A DNA stretch of 64,000 nucleotides from Symbiodinium natans (Eukaryota; Sar; Dinophyceae; Suessiales; Symbiodiniaceae), in NCBI GenBank assembly GCA_905221605.1, contig CAJNDS010000176.1, positions 1 to 64,000 on the forward strand, given 5' to 3'. The notes under the pieces are model-generated. The model ran no database searches, was not told the origin of the DNA, and worked only from the letters and a program-made list of their open reading frames with translations. Shown piece after piece: positions 42,512-52,267 of this stretch. Made by a program: the position numbers and the translations under genes. Position 1 is the first letter of the stretch, and every line of letters begins with the position of its first letter.

Positions 42512-42956
42512 AGCCTTTTGAATGCCTTTTGAATGCCTTTTGATTTCTGCTCCAGTCACATAGGGGTTGCGAGGGGGTGGTGTTGGTAAGTGCTTCAGCC
42601 GTTTGGCATCTTTACCCCACCACGGCTCCACTTTCAAAGTTTGCAGCCTATGTGCGTGTGATGCAAAGATCCTGTGCATTTTAGCAAGCCATTGCCTGTC
42701 AAGAGCAGTTTTTTTTCACTGACCCGGCCCTGCGCCAAGTGCATGTCTCCCTCGACCTGATACCCTTGATCTACTTCGTCCGCGCTCAGCGAAGTGGCAC
42801 CCATTCTGAGTGGACATACTGGGCAGAGGCCCTGAATCTCAGAGCCGAGGGCGGTTCCTCTTTTGGGTTTATGTGCCCATGGTCTCAAGACGATTGCCGC
42901 GAGTTTGGCGTTCATGTTTTAGAGTGCTACAGGCCCCATCTCGTTCCCATTGGCAG

Positions 42957-43046
42957 GAGTATCTGAAGGGCCAGGGTGTTAAGTTGGATGGCATCGAGAT
43001 CACGCCCGCTGTTGTCCAGGGTGATGGCCGTGTCTCACAGCCCTGA
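42957..43046 (+). CDS. terminal exon, unknown protein
   Basis: Acceptor CATTGGCAG|, 29 codons (EYLKGQGVKLDGIEITPAVV, QGDGRVSQP), TGA 43044. Upstream frame at 42739-42940 (LIYFVRAQRSGTHSEWTYW) may hold an earlier exon. No family recognised. Confidence 0.5.
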   Translation, partial: EYLKGQGVKLDGIEITPAVVQGDGRVSQP

Positions 43047-43120
43047 ATGCCTTTCATGGGTGTGGAGTGTAGTTAGTGGAGTTGTCGTGACTGTCTTGCG
43101 TCCGCTGGGCTGGGATGCAG

Positions 43121-43471
43121 CAGGTCTGCCTCCTGACCGGAATTATCCACGTCTTCGTCTTCTACTTCTTGTGGTGGATGGGCGAAGTTTCGCTGAAGGC
43201 GCGGCTTAGACGGTTGAAAACGCCGGAGCATGTTACCCTCAACCCGGCCCAAACACCCCCCAAACACCCCCAAAACACCCCCCAAACACCCCCAAAAACA
43301 CCCCCAAAAACACCCCAAAAACACCCCCCAAAACACCCCAAAACACCCCAAACTCCAACAGAGTCGCAGGTCAAGTACTTCTGCCGCGCTTGGCGGCAAG
43401 CCAGGGCCTTCACTGGATTGCGGCACGGCCGCTCGAGCGTCCCCGGCATGGACCTGGGCAGCGCCTCTAGG
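43121..43471 (+). CDS. putative membrane protein fragment, two exons
   Basis: Exon about 43121-43231 reads CLLTGIIHVFVFYFLWWMGE, a plausible membrane helix, then SLKARLRRLKTPEH (positive inside), ending CAT|GTTACC. Exon 43370-43471 after GTCGCAG| reads VKYFCRAWRQARAFTGLRHG, then SVPGMDLGSASR, ending AGG|GTTAAGGG. Both borders are phase 0. The intron holds a CACCCCCAAA array and the following intron would start inside a TTAAGGGT array. Transporter or channel is possible but not shown. Confidence 0.5.
43249..43355. repeat. CACCCCCAAA array
   Basis: About ten units of (A)CACCCCCCAAA inside intron 43232-43369. Confidence 0.9.
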
Positions 43472-43706
43472 GTTAAGGGTTTAAGGGTTTAAGGGTTTAA
43501 GGGTTTAAGGGTTTAAGGGTTTAAGGGTTTAAGGGTTTAAGGGTTTAAGGGTTTAAGGGTTTAAGGGTTTAAGGGTTTAAGGGTTTAAGGGTTTAAGGGT
43601 TTAAGGGTTTAAGGGTTTAGGGTTTAAGGGTTTGAGGGTTTAGGGTTTAGGGTTTAAGGGTTTGAGGGTTTGAGGGTTTAAGGGTTTCAGGGCTTAGGGT
43701 TTAGAT
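43472..43706. repeat. 8-bp GTTTAAGG telomere-variant array
   Basis: About 18 perfect GTTTAAGG units, then mixed TTTAGGG, TTTGAGGG and TTTCAGGG. This variant is unlike the other arrays and starts exactly at the proposed exon end. Confidence 0.93.
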
Positions 43707-44135
43707 CTTTCACAGTTCTTTCACAGTTCTTACACAATTTCACAGGGATGGCTTGGCCTCAATGTCAGCCGTTTCGGTTCGTTTTGGCCAATGCATGAGC
43801 AGTGTCAAAAGGGCAGAGGCTTCTGAAAACCCAGGCCCGCGAAAGCACAAGCCCCAAGCGCCCACAGCATAAGCGGCAGGGCGTGTGCAAGCAACCGCGC
43901 GTAAGCTAGGTCTTGACACTGGGCTGGGCTTGAGAGGTCTGCTCTGATGATCACACCTGGTGCATGTTGCGCTTCGGTTCCTTCGGTTCCTGCTTTGCGG
44001 ATACTTAGTGGGTGTGGTGACTTGCTTCTTGCTTGGACATGCAGCGATGAACTCTGCTGCCCCCCCCCAAGAGTCGGTAGGATGGAGACGGCTGTGCACG
44101 GCCTGTTTTCAGTAAACCCATCTCCAGCTTGCCAG

Positions 44136-44284
44136 GCGCCATGCACATGACCCACAGCATATGGGTCCTGCACGACGAAACCCAGTTTGACAGCCAAGAG
44201 CAGGAGCACAGCCGCTTGCTTAAGATTCTCACTGCAGCTGGCGGCGGTCTCCTTGATACAAGTTGCATGTCAGCTGGGGTTTAA
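44136..44284 (+). CDS. exon with internal ATG, unknown protein
   Basis: After CTTGCCAG| the frame reads GAMHMTHSIWVLHDETQFDS, QEQEHSRLLKILTAAGGGLL, DTSCMSAGV and stops at TAA 44282. Acidic/helical and convincing. The long minus-strand open frame 43805-44209 covers part of it and is judged a shadow. Confidence 0.55.
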
Positions 44285-44575
44285 GCTTGCAGCGACCATT
44301 TGAGCGGCTTTTCTTGGTGCCGGCACTTTGTAAGCCTTAAAGGGCTGCTGCAAATGCCATGGGAACGTGAAGCATTGTAAGGAAGTATTTGTGTCACCAC
44401 GTGCACTCTCTTCCATTGGCTCCCTGGCATGCCAGCGTAGACAGAAGCCATATGTCGAACTCACCATGCTTTTGGCCGCATCAGAAGCTACATGAGTAGA
44501 CTTGGCCATGGGACTGTGGGATGAAGAGTCGCCCTTGCTAAGGGGAGAATATCTTTTTCCGATGATGATTTGCAT
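44270..44575 (-). CDS. minus-strand open frame, 101 codons
   Basis: Intact ATG-to-stop frame with natural composition (GDSSSHSPMAKSTHVASDAA, HAREPMEESARGDTNTSLQ). It overlaps the end of the plus-strand exon at 44136-44284 by 15 bp. No family recognised; could be a shadow. Confidence 0.35.
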   Translation of the reverse strand: MQIIIGKRYSPLSKGDSSSHSPMAKSTHVASDAAKSMVSSTYGFCLRWHAREPMEESARGDTNTSLQCFTFPWHLQQPFKAYKVPAPRKAAQMVAASLNPS

Positions 44576-44600
44576 TTTTGCTTTTGTGGCGGCCTGAGCT

Positions 44601-44807
44601 ATGCCGCCGTTTCCGGGGCTGGGGAAGGAGCTTCTTCCGGAAGTGATTCATGTCTTGAACTGGGCTCCTTTGTGCAAGTGGAGATATTGCAACGCTTCGA
44701 CAACCCCACATGAGCCGCGTTTGGAAGGTCTTTGGCCTGATGGATGGCCGAACCACGTTGGCGATGATAGGCCGGGAGAAAGCCAAAATCCCCGTGGAAT
44801 AATGTAA
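44601..44807 (+). CDS. possible F-box-type N-terminus
   Basis: ATG 44601 starts MPPFPGLGKELLPEVIHVLN, then WAPLCKWRYCNAS. The L-x-x-ELL-x-EV-x-x-L-x-W-x-x-L spacing resembles an F-box, an SCF ubiquitin-ligase adaptor. The similarity is weak and the frame becomes low-quality after about residue 35. Confidence 0.35.
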   Translation: MPPFPGLGKELLPEVIHVLNWAPLCKWRYCNASTTPHEPRLEGLWPDGWPNHVGDDRPGESQNPRGIM

Positions 44808-45240
44808 TAAAGTAGCAATGTAATGAGATGGTAACACAACAATATAACAATATAATAGTACAACAACAGCAATACATAGCACTTCAACAATATGACAGTA
44901 TAACAAAATAACAATACAACAACAAAACAGTACAAAAATGCAAGAACAGAATAATCCTGCCAACAGATGGAAATCTTTGTTTCTGCGGTATCTCCGCGGG
45001 GGGAGTCTCGCGCCTGGTGAGCATGAATCGACGCAGGGAATGAGACGCAAGCGCGTCGACTGCAACAATAAAAGAATACAAAAGCCCATACTATAACAAT
45101 AGACTCATATAAAGCTAAAGTAGTATAATCACATAATCATATACTAGTATGACAGTATACGAATACGATAATTCTATACGAAAAAGTGAATACTAGTAAC
45201 TAGAATAATCATATAAATTATAAGAATATATCATTTAAGA
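44806..45240. repeat. A/T-rich AACAATAT low-complexity DNA
   Basis: AACAATATAACAATATAATAG and ATACGATAATTC words. Minus-strand Tyr/Leu/Val-rich open frames are artefacts. Confidence 0.75.
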
Positions 45241-45480
45241 GGTCGTCGAAGAATAGAACCACACAACCATCACAACGATATTTTCGTATAGAAATATGGG
45301 AATCTAGCAATCCAAAAACACATGCGACAAGAGAATATATATATATATATATACATATATAATCGTTATACACTATCATCATGACAGAATCTTCGCGGAT
45401 CTGCAAGACATCCGGACCTCGAAACGGGAGCCCAATGTCTGGCTGACACAAGCTCCCGTGGTCGTCACATTTGGCCACCT

Positions 45481-45535
45481 TAGGGTTTAGGGTTTAGGGT
45501 TTAGGGTTTAGGGTTTAGGGTTTAGGGTTTAGGGT
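45481..45535. repeat. TTTAGGG array before an exon
   Basis: Eight units ending 17 bp before the acceptor at 45552. A (TA)n run is at 45331-45360. Confidence 0.92.
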
Positions 45536-45552
45536 TACCTGGGCCGTTGAAG

Positions 45553-45608
45553 CCGAAATGGGGCGGGCCCCATTCATTGATTTGTTTGGATTGCGGCCAC
45601 GAAGCCTG
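45553..45608 (+). CDS. short exon with strong donor
   Basis: After CCGTTGAAG| the frame reads EMGRAPFIDLFGLRPRSL and ends CTG|GTAAGG. No family recognised. Confidence 0.45.
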
Positions 45609-45839
45609 GTAAGGCGGTGGGAGACCTCATGAATCAGACAGTGGCGATAAAGGTGATCATGCTCATGATGGTGATGGTGGTGACGCGAAACTCACTGTGT
45701 GTTCAACGTGCCGTGGTTGTGCGCTTGGGGCCAGGGGCAGGGTGGGCCGGGGGGAGGGGCCAATTTATGCAGCGATAGTTCGTTTAGACCTGTCATGGAC
45801 CTGTTCGGACAGGGGGTCTCTTCAGGTTTCATGCCTGTG

Positions 45840-46119
45840 ATGCGACTTCATGCTCTGTGATGCGAATTCATGTTCAACCGATTACCCTTGCTGTGATGTG
45901 ACTTCGCACCTACGTCTCTTCTCTCACATTCTGGGCGCTGGTCGGAGGTGGATGCTCAGCGCTGATGAGCTGGATAGCTCTGGGCTCAGACATCACTGGC
46001 TAGCGCAGAACTGCCGGGTGCAAGTTTGCTCGGTTGGATTCTGGGTTGCGGGGCACCCCGTCATCACTTCCCTGATCCGAATACATGAGCAGTTTCTTTT
46101 GAGTCATGTGCTGAATTGA
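45840..46119 (+). other. weak plus-strand open frame
   Basis: An 89-codon frame containing GAGRRWMLSADELDSSGLRH is partly protein-like; its start lies in a small TGTGATGCGACTTCATG repeat. Not called as a gene. Confidence 0.25.
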
Positions 46120-46381
46120 TCTGACTTGCATTGAGGTGATGGTAGTCTCCAGTTGCTTGGACACAACGTGGAGCCTGTGCGTCAGGACCTAGAGTAGGCT
46201 GGTGGTCTGTTGAATAGAGGGTATCTGTCCCGGCTTTGTCTGGTCTCTAGAACCGTGACATTCATCTCAAGACCCGTGCGCGCGATGACAGAGGTGTGTT
46301 TCCCAAATCGTTTCCCTAAAAAGTAACTTTGTCCGGATCGCATGTAAGTCTTTCGCAGAAGTCCGGTTGTTTTGATCTCGA

Positions 46382-46637
46382 GAACTGGAAGCTCCCATGC
46401 AGCACCCAGGTTTCGCTGACCGGATCCAGCCTCTCAATCCGCCACGGTGGTTCGCTAATGCCTTCAACCATCCAGATATTCTTCAGCGATGGGGCCGGGC
46501 TGCAGGGTGATACTGATTCTCGATGGGCCTAGACTTTACAATGTATTCGTCGCTTATACCCTACAATCAGTTTCAGGATGTTGCCGGTTTAGGCCCTTTC
46601 TGGGCGAGAAACAAGGCTTTAGCTGTGGACCCTGGAG
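46382..46637 (+). CDS. two-exon fragment, unknown protein
   Basis: Exon about 46382-46498 reads ELEAPMQHPGFADRIQPLNP, PRWFANAFNHPDILQRWGR and ends CGG|GCTGCA (GC donor). Exon 46577-46637 after GTTTCAG| reads DVAGLGPFWARNKALAVDPG, ending GGAG|GTGAGA. Phase 0 at the join. A further exon near 46660-46730 (QPQRAEAAAPSLRHH) may follow. A competing frame (KSGCFDLENWKLPCSTQVSL) covers 46359-46530. Confidence 0.45.
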
Positions 46638-46821
46638 GTGAGAAGTGGTGCAGGCTCAACCACAGCGCGCAGAAGCGGCAGCGCCATCCCTTCGCCATCA
46701 CCTTGATAGTGGTGGGGGCAGTGTCCTGCCAGCTTCAGTACACTGAGCGCTGGAGAGATAGCCGGGCCGGTAGACTTGTGGGAGCCACTCTTTAAGTTTA
46801 AACTGCCAGGGCTGGTCTTGT

Positions 46822-47466
46822 TCAAGCAGGGAAGCTTAGATTAAGTAGCCAGGAACCAGAGACCAGAACAGTTGCCCTGCAAGACATGGTACATTGCAAG
46901 ACTTGTGGGCCTGGGCCTACTACGCTGGCATGGTGAAGAAATGACTTGCCCAAGGTTTTCGGAGCGGCCCGCTTGAAGTGGCTCACTCTTTCCTGTGCCT
47001 GGCTTACCAATGCAAGGGCATTCTTATTCAATGGCTCACGACAATCTGCGAGGGGGCACTGTCTGCACCAAGGCCTGGCGATTTTATTTCTTCTGTTCCT
47101 GCGCCTGCTGTCCATGTACTTCGAGGGAGCCTGGGGCTGGGCAACAGCCTTCCTAGCGCCCCTGCTTGCAACATGAGGGCATGCAGAGGCATGAATGAGG
47201 CATGAGTGAGGCATGAATGAGGCATGCTGGAATGCGGCTTGTTGCTGCTGCTGAGAGGCCTTTTCAATCTCTTGAAGAATAAAGTGGGCCTTTGTCCTGC
47301 TCAGAGCTGTTTCTATCGCTACTCGAACAACTTGCAATGCAAGGAAGCGATCTTCGAAGGCGTAATTCTTCAGTGGCTTGTAATTCAGAGCCTTGGTTGG
47401 ATCTTCCATGATGTTCCGTCTTTTTGCCTCCTTATGTGGCCGAATCCGCCCAAAAGCCCGGCCCAC
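46822..47466 (-). CDS. minus-strand open frame, 214 codons
   Basis: Long uninterrupted frame for this window: RRNIMEDPTKALNYKPLKNY, then RFLALQVVRVAIETALSRTK and HFILQEIEKASQQQQQ, followed by His/Ser and basic stretches. The first 70 residues look real; the remainder contains a GGCATGAATGA repeat and may be read-through. No family recognised. Confidence 0.4.
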   Translation of the reverse strand: MGRAFGRIRPHKEAKRRNIMEDPTKALNYKPLKNYAFEDRFLALQVVRVAIETALSRTKAHFILQEIEKASQQQQQAAFQHASFMPHSCLIHASACPHVASRGARKAVAQPQAPSKYMDSRRRNRRNKIARPWCRQCPLADCREPLNKNALALVSQAQERVSHFKRAAPKTLGKSFLHHASVVGPGPQVLQCTMSCRATVLVSGSWLLNLSFPA

Positions 47467-47519
47467 AGCCCGCCTAGATAAACTCTTAGCCCCCTGTGAG
47501 CATGCCTAGAATTTTTTCA

Positions 47520-47755
47520 GGACAACCCCAGAGTCCCCTAGGGTGCCCAACCCCAGAGTGTCCCCGGAGTGCCCAGCCCCAGAGTCTCCCACCCCAGAGT
47601 CTCCCTGGAGTGCCTTGCCCAACTCCAGAGGCCCAACCCCAGAGTCTCTTTTAGAGTGCCGAACCCCAGAGTGTGCAGTGCCCAACATCAGAGTCTCCCT
47701 CAAGTGCCCAACCCAGATTGTCCCCAGAGTGCCCAGCCCCAGAGTGTTGCATCTC
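47520..47755. repeat. GTGCCCAACCCCAGAGTCTCCC minisatellite
   Basis: About ten units of 20-26 bp. Ser/Pro-rich open frames are artefacts. Confidence 0.85.
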
Positions 47756-47899
47756 TACCAAGAGGGTGGGGATGTTCGAAGCAAAATATTTTCTTGTTCC
47801 AGGGGGTGCTCCCATAAGGTGCCCACAAGGGGAGCCCAAGTGGGCCTCGCTAGCCCATGGAAATCGTAGGTTTTGCACCCTCGCAAGCAAGGTGGAGAC

Positions 47900-48148
47900 T
47901 TCGCGTAGGTGGCCTCTTGGTTTCTGCCCCAACTTCCAGAAAAAATTGTGGCCCTTTTGAGCCTACTCTGGGTTTCTCGGGGTGACTGGAAGGGAAGCTT
48001 CCAGCTCTGCTGGAGTGGCTATGGTGAAAAGAGCGCGGGCAAGTTTCGTGTAAGTTGAGCTGTTCCGGTTTGGCCTCGGATGCATCCAAGGACAGCCGAT
48101 CGTCCACTTCTCGACTCTTTTCTGATTCTGCTTCTGTGTGCCTTCTGA
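47900..48148 (-). CDS. minus-strand exon, Ser/Glu/His-rich
   Basis: On the minus strand, after CCTGTGCAG|, 83 codons read RRHTEAESEKSREVDDRLSL, DASEAKPEQLNLHETCPRSF, then Ser/His/Lys-rich sequence to KRPPTR, ending at a GT near 47899. Hydrophilic, likely disordered. May belong with 48700-48928. Confidence 0.45.
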
Positions 48149-48324
48149 CTGCACAGGGATAACGGGAGCCGCCTAACGGGCCTAACGTATGGCCTGCCCA
48201 TACTGCCATGTTGAGCTGCTAGCGGCCGCTGCCAAAGGGTCCACTTGCACCGGCTTGTGTGTGTTGATCCCCTGTGCTAACAAAGGCAATGCGGCAGAGC
48301 CTGGACAGCATCAGAGTTTTGCAG

Positions 48325-48484
48325 ATCCAGATGGAGGTTGAGGTAAACCCTCAGCTCTAAGGCCTCAAAGCCGTTTCAGCGCTCTTGGCCTCAGCAAGGT
48401 TTGGCTTTCAGCGAGAAGTTCGGGCCGGAGATCGTATTCGTGTCGTACCTCGGCTTCAGGGAGAGTGAGAAGCCGGCAGGATAG
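48325..48484 (+). CDS. microexon plus terminal exon
   Basis: Exon 48325-48342 (18 nt, IQMEVE) lies between GTTTTGCAG| and |GTAAAC. Exon 48412-48484 after GCTTTCAG| reads EKFGPEIVFVSYLGFRESEK, PAG, TAG 48482. The second exon is convincing; the microexon is less so, and the phases (0 versus one extra base) do not match directly. Confidence 0.45.
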
Positions 48485-48699
48485 GCAGGGTTATAGGCAA
48501 ATGGCTGTAGGGCGTGACCAATTCCCAACGCAAGCTTTGTGAGAGCGTGTCAGCGTGCCGAGCTCCCCGCCCAGCGACAGCCCACTTACAAGCGCAGAAT
48601 CTTACATCTTACAACTCTCAGGGTGTGTTGGCTCTTCCTACATTGTCCTACATCTTAAAACAACTGACTGGAGCTGTGAATCAAGCAGGGCTGATTTGT

Positions 48700-48928
48700 T
48701 TGCAGGGACAGGTTTCAGGTCAGGCCTCCTGGCTGCGAGAATGTTTCGAAGAGTGTGCGGGCAGCATGGCGTGACAGAGTTTGCAGTGCGTGCCTCAGGC
48801 CCGATACACCTCAACTCCTCAATGCATTTCCCTGTGAAGGTTTCCTTCATGGCCCTGGGTGTAAACCATGCGTGGAGCTCGGCGATCTTTTTTGCGTGTG
48901 CTTCGAGTTCAGAGCTTTCTGCAGCTTC
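48700..48928 (-). CDS. minus-strand exon with helical sequence
   Basis: After CACTCTCAG| the minus strand reads EAAESSELEAHAKKIAELHA, WFTPRAMKETFTGKCIEELR, EARTANSVTPCCPHTLRNIL, AARRPDLK, then a GT near 48708. One of the most natural frames in the right half of the window. No family recognised. The plus-strand exons at 48325-48484 would sit in its next intron. Confidence 0.55.
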
Positions 48929-49200
48929 CTGAGAGTGCCTCAGCCAAGTTGGTGATCATTTTCATCGCCCCTCGGCCAAAGCGCGATGACGCCTTCTTTG
49001 TCCTGGAACCACTAAGATGTGTGCTCTTGAGCACTGTTCGCATCCATTGGTCCTTTTGATTCTCCGGTAAGTACGAATGCGCCCCACAGGGCAGGACAGC
49101 GTCAGCAATAGTCAGCTTTGGCTCAAGAATTGTTCGGTTTTTTCTCGGACGCAAGTAGTGCGATTCTACGCAACATTCGCTGCCACAACATCAAGTGCAC

Positions 49201-49285
49201 AGATAAACCTGTCTAGCCTGAACATCGGCTTGGCAACGGTCACCATGTTGGTGCTAACGGTGTGGGTTGCGATCGTTTCCGCCCT
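49201..49285 (+). CDS. exon with membrane helix
   Basis: After GTGCACAG| the frame reads INLSSLNIGLATVTMLVLTV then WVAIVSALK, a good transmembrane segment, running into a CCCTAAAG/CCCTAAA array. Confidence 0.4.
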
Positions 49286-49440
49286 AAAGCCCTAAAGCCC
49301 TAAAGCCCAAAACCCAAAACCCTAAACCCTAAACCCTAAAACCTAAACCCTAAACCCTAAACCCTAAACCCTAAACCCTTGCGATCCGAAACTTGTAGAA
49401 CACACCAGAGGTCTGCTGGGCCTTCGTAACTTTGTTCCAG

Positions 49441-49491
49441 TCCGATGAGTGGAGCTCGTGGCTGGGCTGCCTTGAGCTCTCTACACCCGAA
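49441..49491 (+). CDS. 17-codon exon between telomere-like arrays
   Basis: After TTTGTTCCAG|: SDEWSSWLGCLELSTPE, then GCCCTAAACCC as a possible GC donor. Phase 0 at both ends. Confidence 0.4.
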
Positions 49492-49612
49492 GCCCTAAAC
49501 CCTAAACCCTAAGCCCTAAACCCTAAACCCTAAACCCTAAACCCTAAACCCTAAACCCCAAACCCCAAACCCTAAACCCCAAACCCTACTTTAAACCCAA
49601 CCCAAACCTGAG

Positions 49613-49777
49613 CACCCTGCAATTTGCGAGCCCCTGCCCTTCCCATTTTTCTGAAGCCAACACCCAGGTTCTGTCCGAACATTCCAGACTGCAAATACCA
49701 GACCATCCCTCCTCGAAACCTGGCTTTGTGGTTAAGTGCTCTGCATGCCACCTGAAGTTCGGAGATCTGGCTTCAGG
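49613..49777 (+). CDS. exon with CxxC motif between telomere-like arrays
   Basis: No ATG; open for more than 60 codons: TLQFASPCPSHFSEANTQVL, SEHSRLQIPDHPSSKPGFVV, KCSACHLKFGDLAS, ending TCAGG|GTTTGACCC. K-C-x2-C-H suggests half of a zinc finger. Confidence 0.5.
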
Positions 49778-50262
49778 GTTTGACCCTAAACCCTAAACCC
49801 TAAACCCAAAACCCTAAACCCTGAACCCTAAACCCTTAACCCTAAACTCGGGTTTGAGGGCTTTGGGTTTAAGGGGCCGGCTCCATGAACCCCTAAAGCC
49901 CTTAACCCTGGCATGAGTTTCAGGCCGCAGCACGGGCCCCATGTTGTGGCACTCGAATCCCGGCCGGATTCGGAGCCCTTAACAGGGATGAAGGAGCCGG
50001 CAGAAGCCCTAAAACTAACCAATGATGGGCGCAGTAGGGATGATCTGGGAATGGTACTGCAGGGATCCCACTCGGGGTGGGCACACTGGGTGTGGGAGAC
50101 TCCAGGCTGAGGCCAACATCCAGAGAGGCATCCGCTGTAGAAAAAAATGTAAGGAACCGGTTCAGGGCTGGGGGCATGACAGCTGAGGCCCTGGACTGGA
50201 GTCTTACACGCCTCTGCTTCTTGACATATTGAAGTCTCAGACGCGAGGGTGCAGGGATTCAT

Positions 50263-50529
50263 TTGGGGTTAGGGCCGAGAAGTGCGTCGGCGTCGTTGGG
50301 GATTGTCATGAGATTCACAGCAGGTGGGTTCAGAAACAGCTCACTTTCAGGGCCTTTCAACCACCAGGGCAAACATGCGGCCATGGACTCGCATGTTCTT
50401 TTCTGGGCAAGCCCCGAAACACTCGGGGCAGCTGGTGGGGTGGGATTGGCCTCTGATTCGATGGCCACTGGCAACTCCAAGTTTCAAGTCGTTCGTGCTT
50501 TAGTGGATCGAGCTCCACCGCCACACTGA
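50263..50529 (+). CDS. open frame, 88 codons, ambiguous
   Basis: Reads FNHQGKHAAMDSHVLFWASP, ETLGAAGGVGLASDSMATGN, SKFQVVRALVDRAPPPH to TGA. Two other frames here are also open, so strand and frame are not certain. Confidence 0.3.
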   Translation: MGLGPRSASASLGIVMRFTAGGFRNSSLSGPFNHQGKHAAMDSHVLFWASPETLGAAGGVGLASDSMATGNSKFQVVRALVDRAPPPH

Positions 50530-50867
50530 TTCGGACCCTGGGGATGCTTCTCTGGGAAACAAGGGTGTGTTTCGAGCGCCATGCTTGTGTTCCAAAAGAC
50601 TGCCTTACTTCAGCAGAAGTTAATTCAAACCAGTTTCTGCATGATTTTGCTGTTTCGCAGTGCCGAAACCACTGGCAATTTGTTTCTGAACACGTAGCAT
50701 GGCAATGTGAGAATTGACTGTTGTCCCGTGCCGGAATGTGTACCATGGGCTATGTTACAGTTGGAAAGCTGCGCGTATCTTGCTGCGCTTCTTCTGTTGT
50801 ACTGTTGGCATTTGCGAGTCTTGGTGTCCGTGAGTGTCAGTGAATGTCCGTGTGAGTCCGGGCGTGC

Positions 50868-50955
50868 GGGCATGCGGGCATGCGGGCGTGCGGGCCGGCG
50901 GGCGTGCGGGCGTGCGGACGTGCGGTCGTGCGGGCGTGCGGGCGTGTGGGAGGTG
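50868..50955. repeat. GTGCGGGC minisatellite
   Basis: About ten GCGTGCGG/GCATGCGG units. Confidence 0.88.
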
Positions 50956-51167
50956 GACGTGAAAGCTAGGTCACAGAGTGGGATACTGCACTTGGCCAGT
51001 GCAGCACACCTGCAATTGTTCGAAGCATTGCTTCAACAGGGTTTTTTTGTGATGCTGTTTAGGTCGCTGTATACAAGTCCTTGTTTAGTATTGAATCTAC
51101 ACTCATGTGAGGGTTCATGCAGGCTCCGCCTTTGAAATCTTCAATCGTGAGAAGAGGAAGGATTGCA

Positions 51168-51440
51168 CGAGTGTGTGTGTGGGTGGTTGCGCAAATGTGT
51201 GGTATGTGGTTGTGTGGTTGTGTGGTTGTGTGGTTGTGTGGTTGTGTGGTTGTGTGGTTGTGTGGTTGTGTGGTTGTGTGGTGTGTGGTTGTGTGGTCGT
51301 GTGGTCGTGTGGTCGTGTGGTGCAGTGTGCGTGCTCGTGACACCTGCGCGTCGCGCGCATGCGCGTGCGCATGCGTGTGCGCATGTGCGTGCGCATGTGC
51401 GTGCGCGTGTGAGTGGGTGCGTGTGTGCGTCTTGGTGTGA
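51168..51440. repeat. GTGTGGTT array and alternating Pu-Py tract
   Basis: GTGTGGTT 8-mers at 51195-51330, then an alternating GCGCATGCGCGTGCGCATGC tract at 51345-51430 with Z-DNA potential. Trp/Val/Cys-rich and His/Thr-rich open frames are artefacts. Confidence 0.9.
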
Positions 51441-51720
51441 GCGCTCATTTTTTTGGTTTTCAGCTCCATGATGGTCCATGTGTAGCGCCGCAAAAGGCAC
51501 ACCACGTACCAGGTCATGTCATATCTGAGGTGTAACATGGAGTTCCCAACGAAAGTGGGCAAATATTTGAAGTTTGCTGCCGGGGGCTTGGCACAAGTCC
51601 GCCATGCAAAGTTACATCGTGTTCGGGATGGACTGATCAGCTCCCAGGACTTCGGTCTCTTTGCTTCCCTGACCTACGAGCCTTGCACCAAGCTTGTCAG
51701 CCCTGCCTCCTCGTTCACAG

Positions 51721-52062
51721 GGCCTCTACATGATCCACGTGCTTCCACCTTATTCGTTTTTCCCAATGCAATTCCCAGTATTCGCAGTATTTGGAGTCCA
51801 GCTTCTGTTGTTATTCTATTCTAATGATTCTAACTTCCGTGCCGTAGCAAGAAGAGCATCAACGCTGAGGCCTCGCTCTCGTGTTGAGGCGGCCCTCCAC
51901 CACTATTTCCCCAAGTGGCATCTGGACGAGGTTTTCTGGCGGATTGAGCGCTGGGGCCTCAGAATCCTTCCTCAGCATTTTGCACCGGACATGTCGTCTG
52001 TCGCGAATTTCGAGCTCCATCGGAGCTCTGGCGGTCGTATGAAAGTTTCGACCCCCCCGCAG
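51721..52062 (+). CDS. membrane-protein exon, 114 codons
   Basis: After CGTTCACAG| the frame is open to CCGCAG|GTACTC: GLYMIHVLPPYSFFPMQFPV then FAVFGVQLLLLFYS (likely membrane segment), RRASTLRPRSRVEAALHHYF, KWHLDEVFWRIERWGLRILP, and a VANFELHRSSGGRMKVSTPP tail. The longest splice-bounded exon outside the two methyltransferase genes. No family recognised. Confidence 0.6.
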
Positions 52063-52267
52063 GTACTCCGACCCCCCCCCCTGAAGCCCTTCTCACTCTC
52101 TGTCTCTCCCTCTCCTCGTCTCCTTCTCCCTCTCCCTCTGTCTTTCTTTCCCTTTCTATCGGTCTCTATTTGTCACCATCCTCTCTTTCTTTTCTTGGGT
52201 TGTTGTCGTTCCCTTGTCTCTCTCGCTCAAGCCCATAGCAGAAGCTAATGTTTCCTGGTACACGTAG

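Larger units (their letters stand above)
49285..49850. repeat. three telomere-like arrays
   Basis: CCCTAAA with CCCTAAAG and CCCAAAA variants at 49285-49380, 49495-49590 and 49783-49850, separated by the exons at 49441 and 49613. Confidence 0.9.

Noticed and set aside
43740-44209. Minus-strand open frames of 119 and 134 codons
   Set aside because: The plus-strand exon 44136-44284 has better composition and an acceptor; the minus frames look like shadows.
44599-44935. Tyr/Leu/Val-rich minus-strand membrane-like frames
   Set aside because: They are translations of AACAATAT low-complexity DNA.
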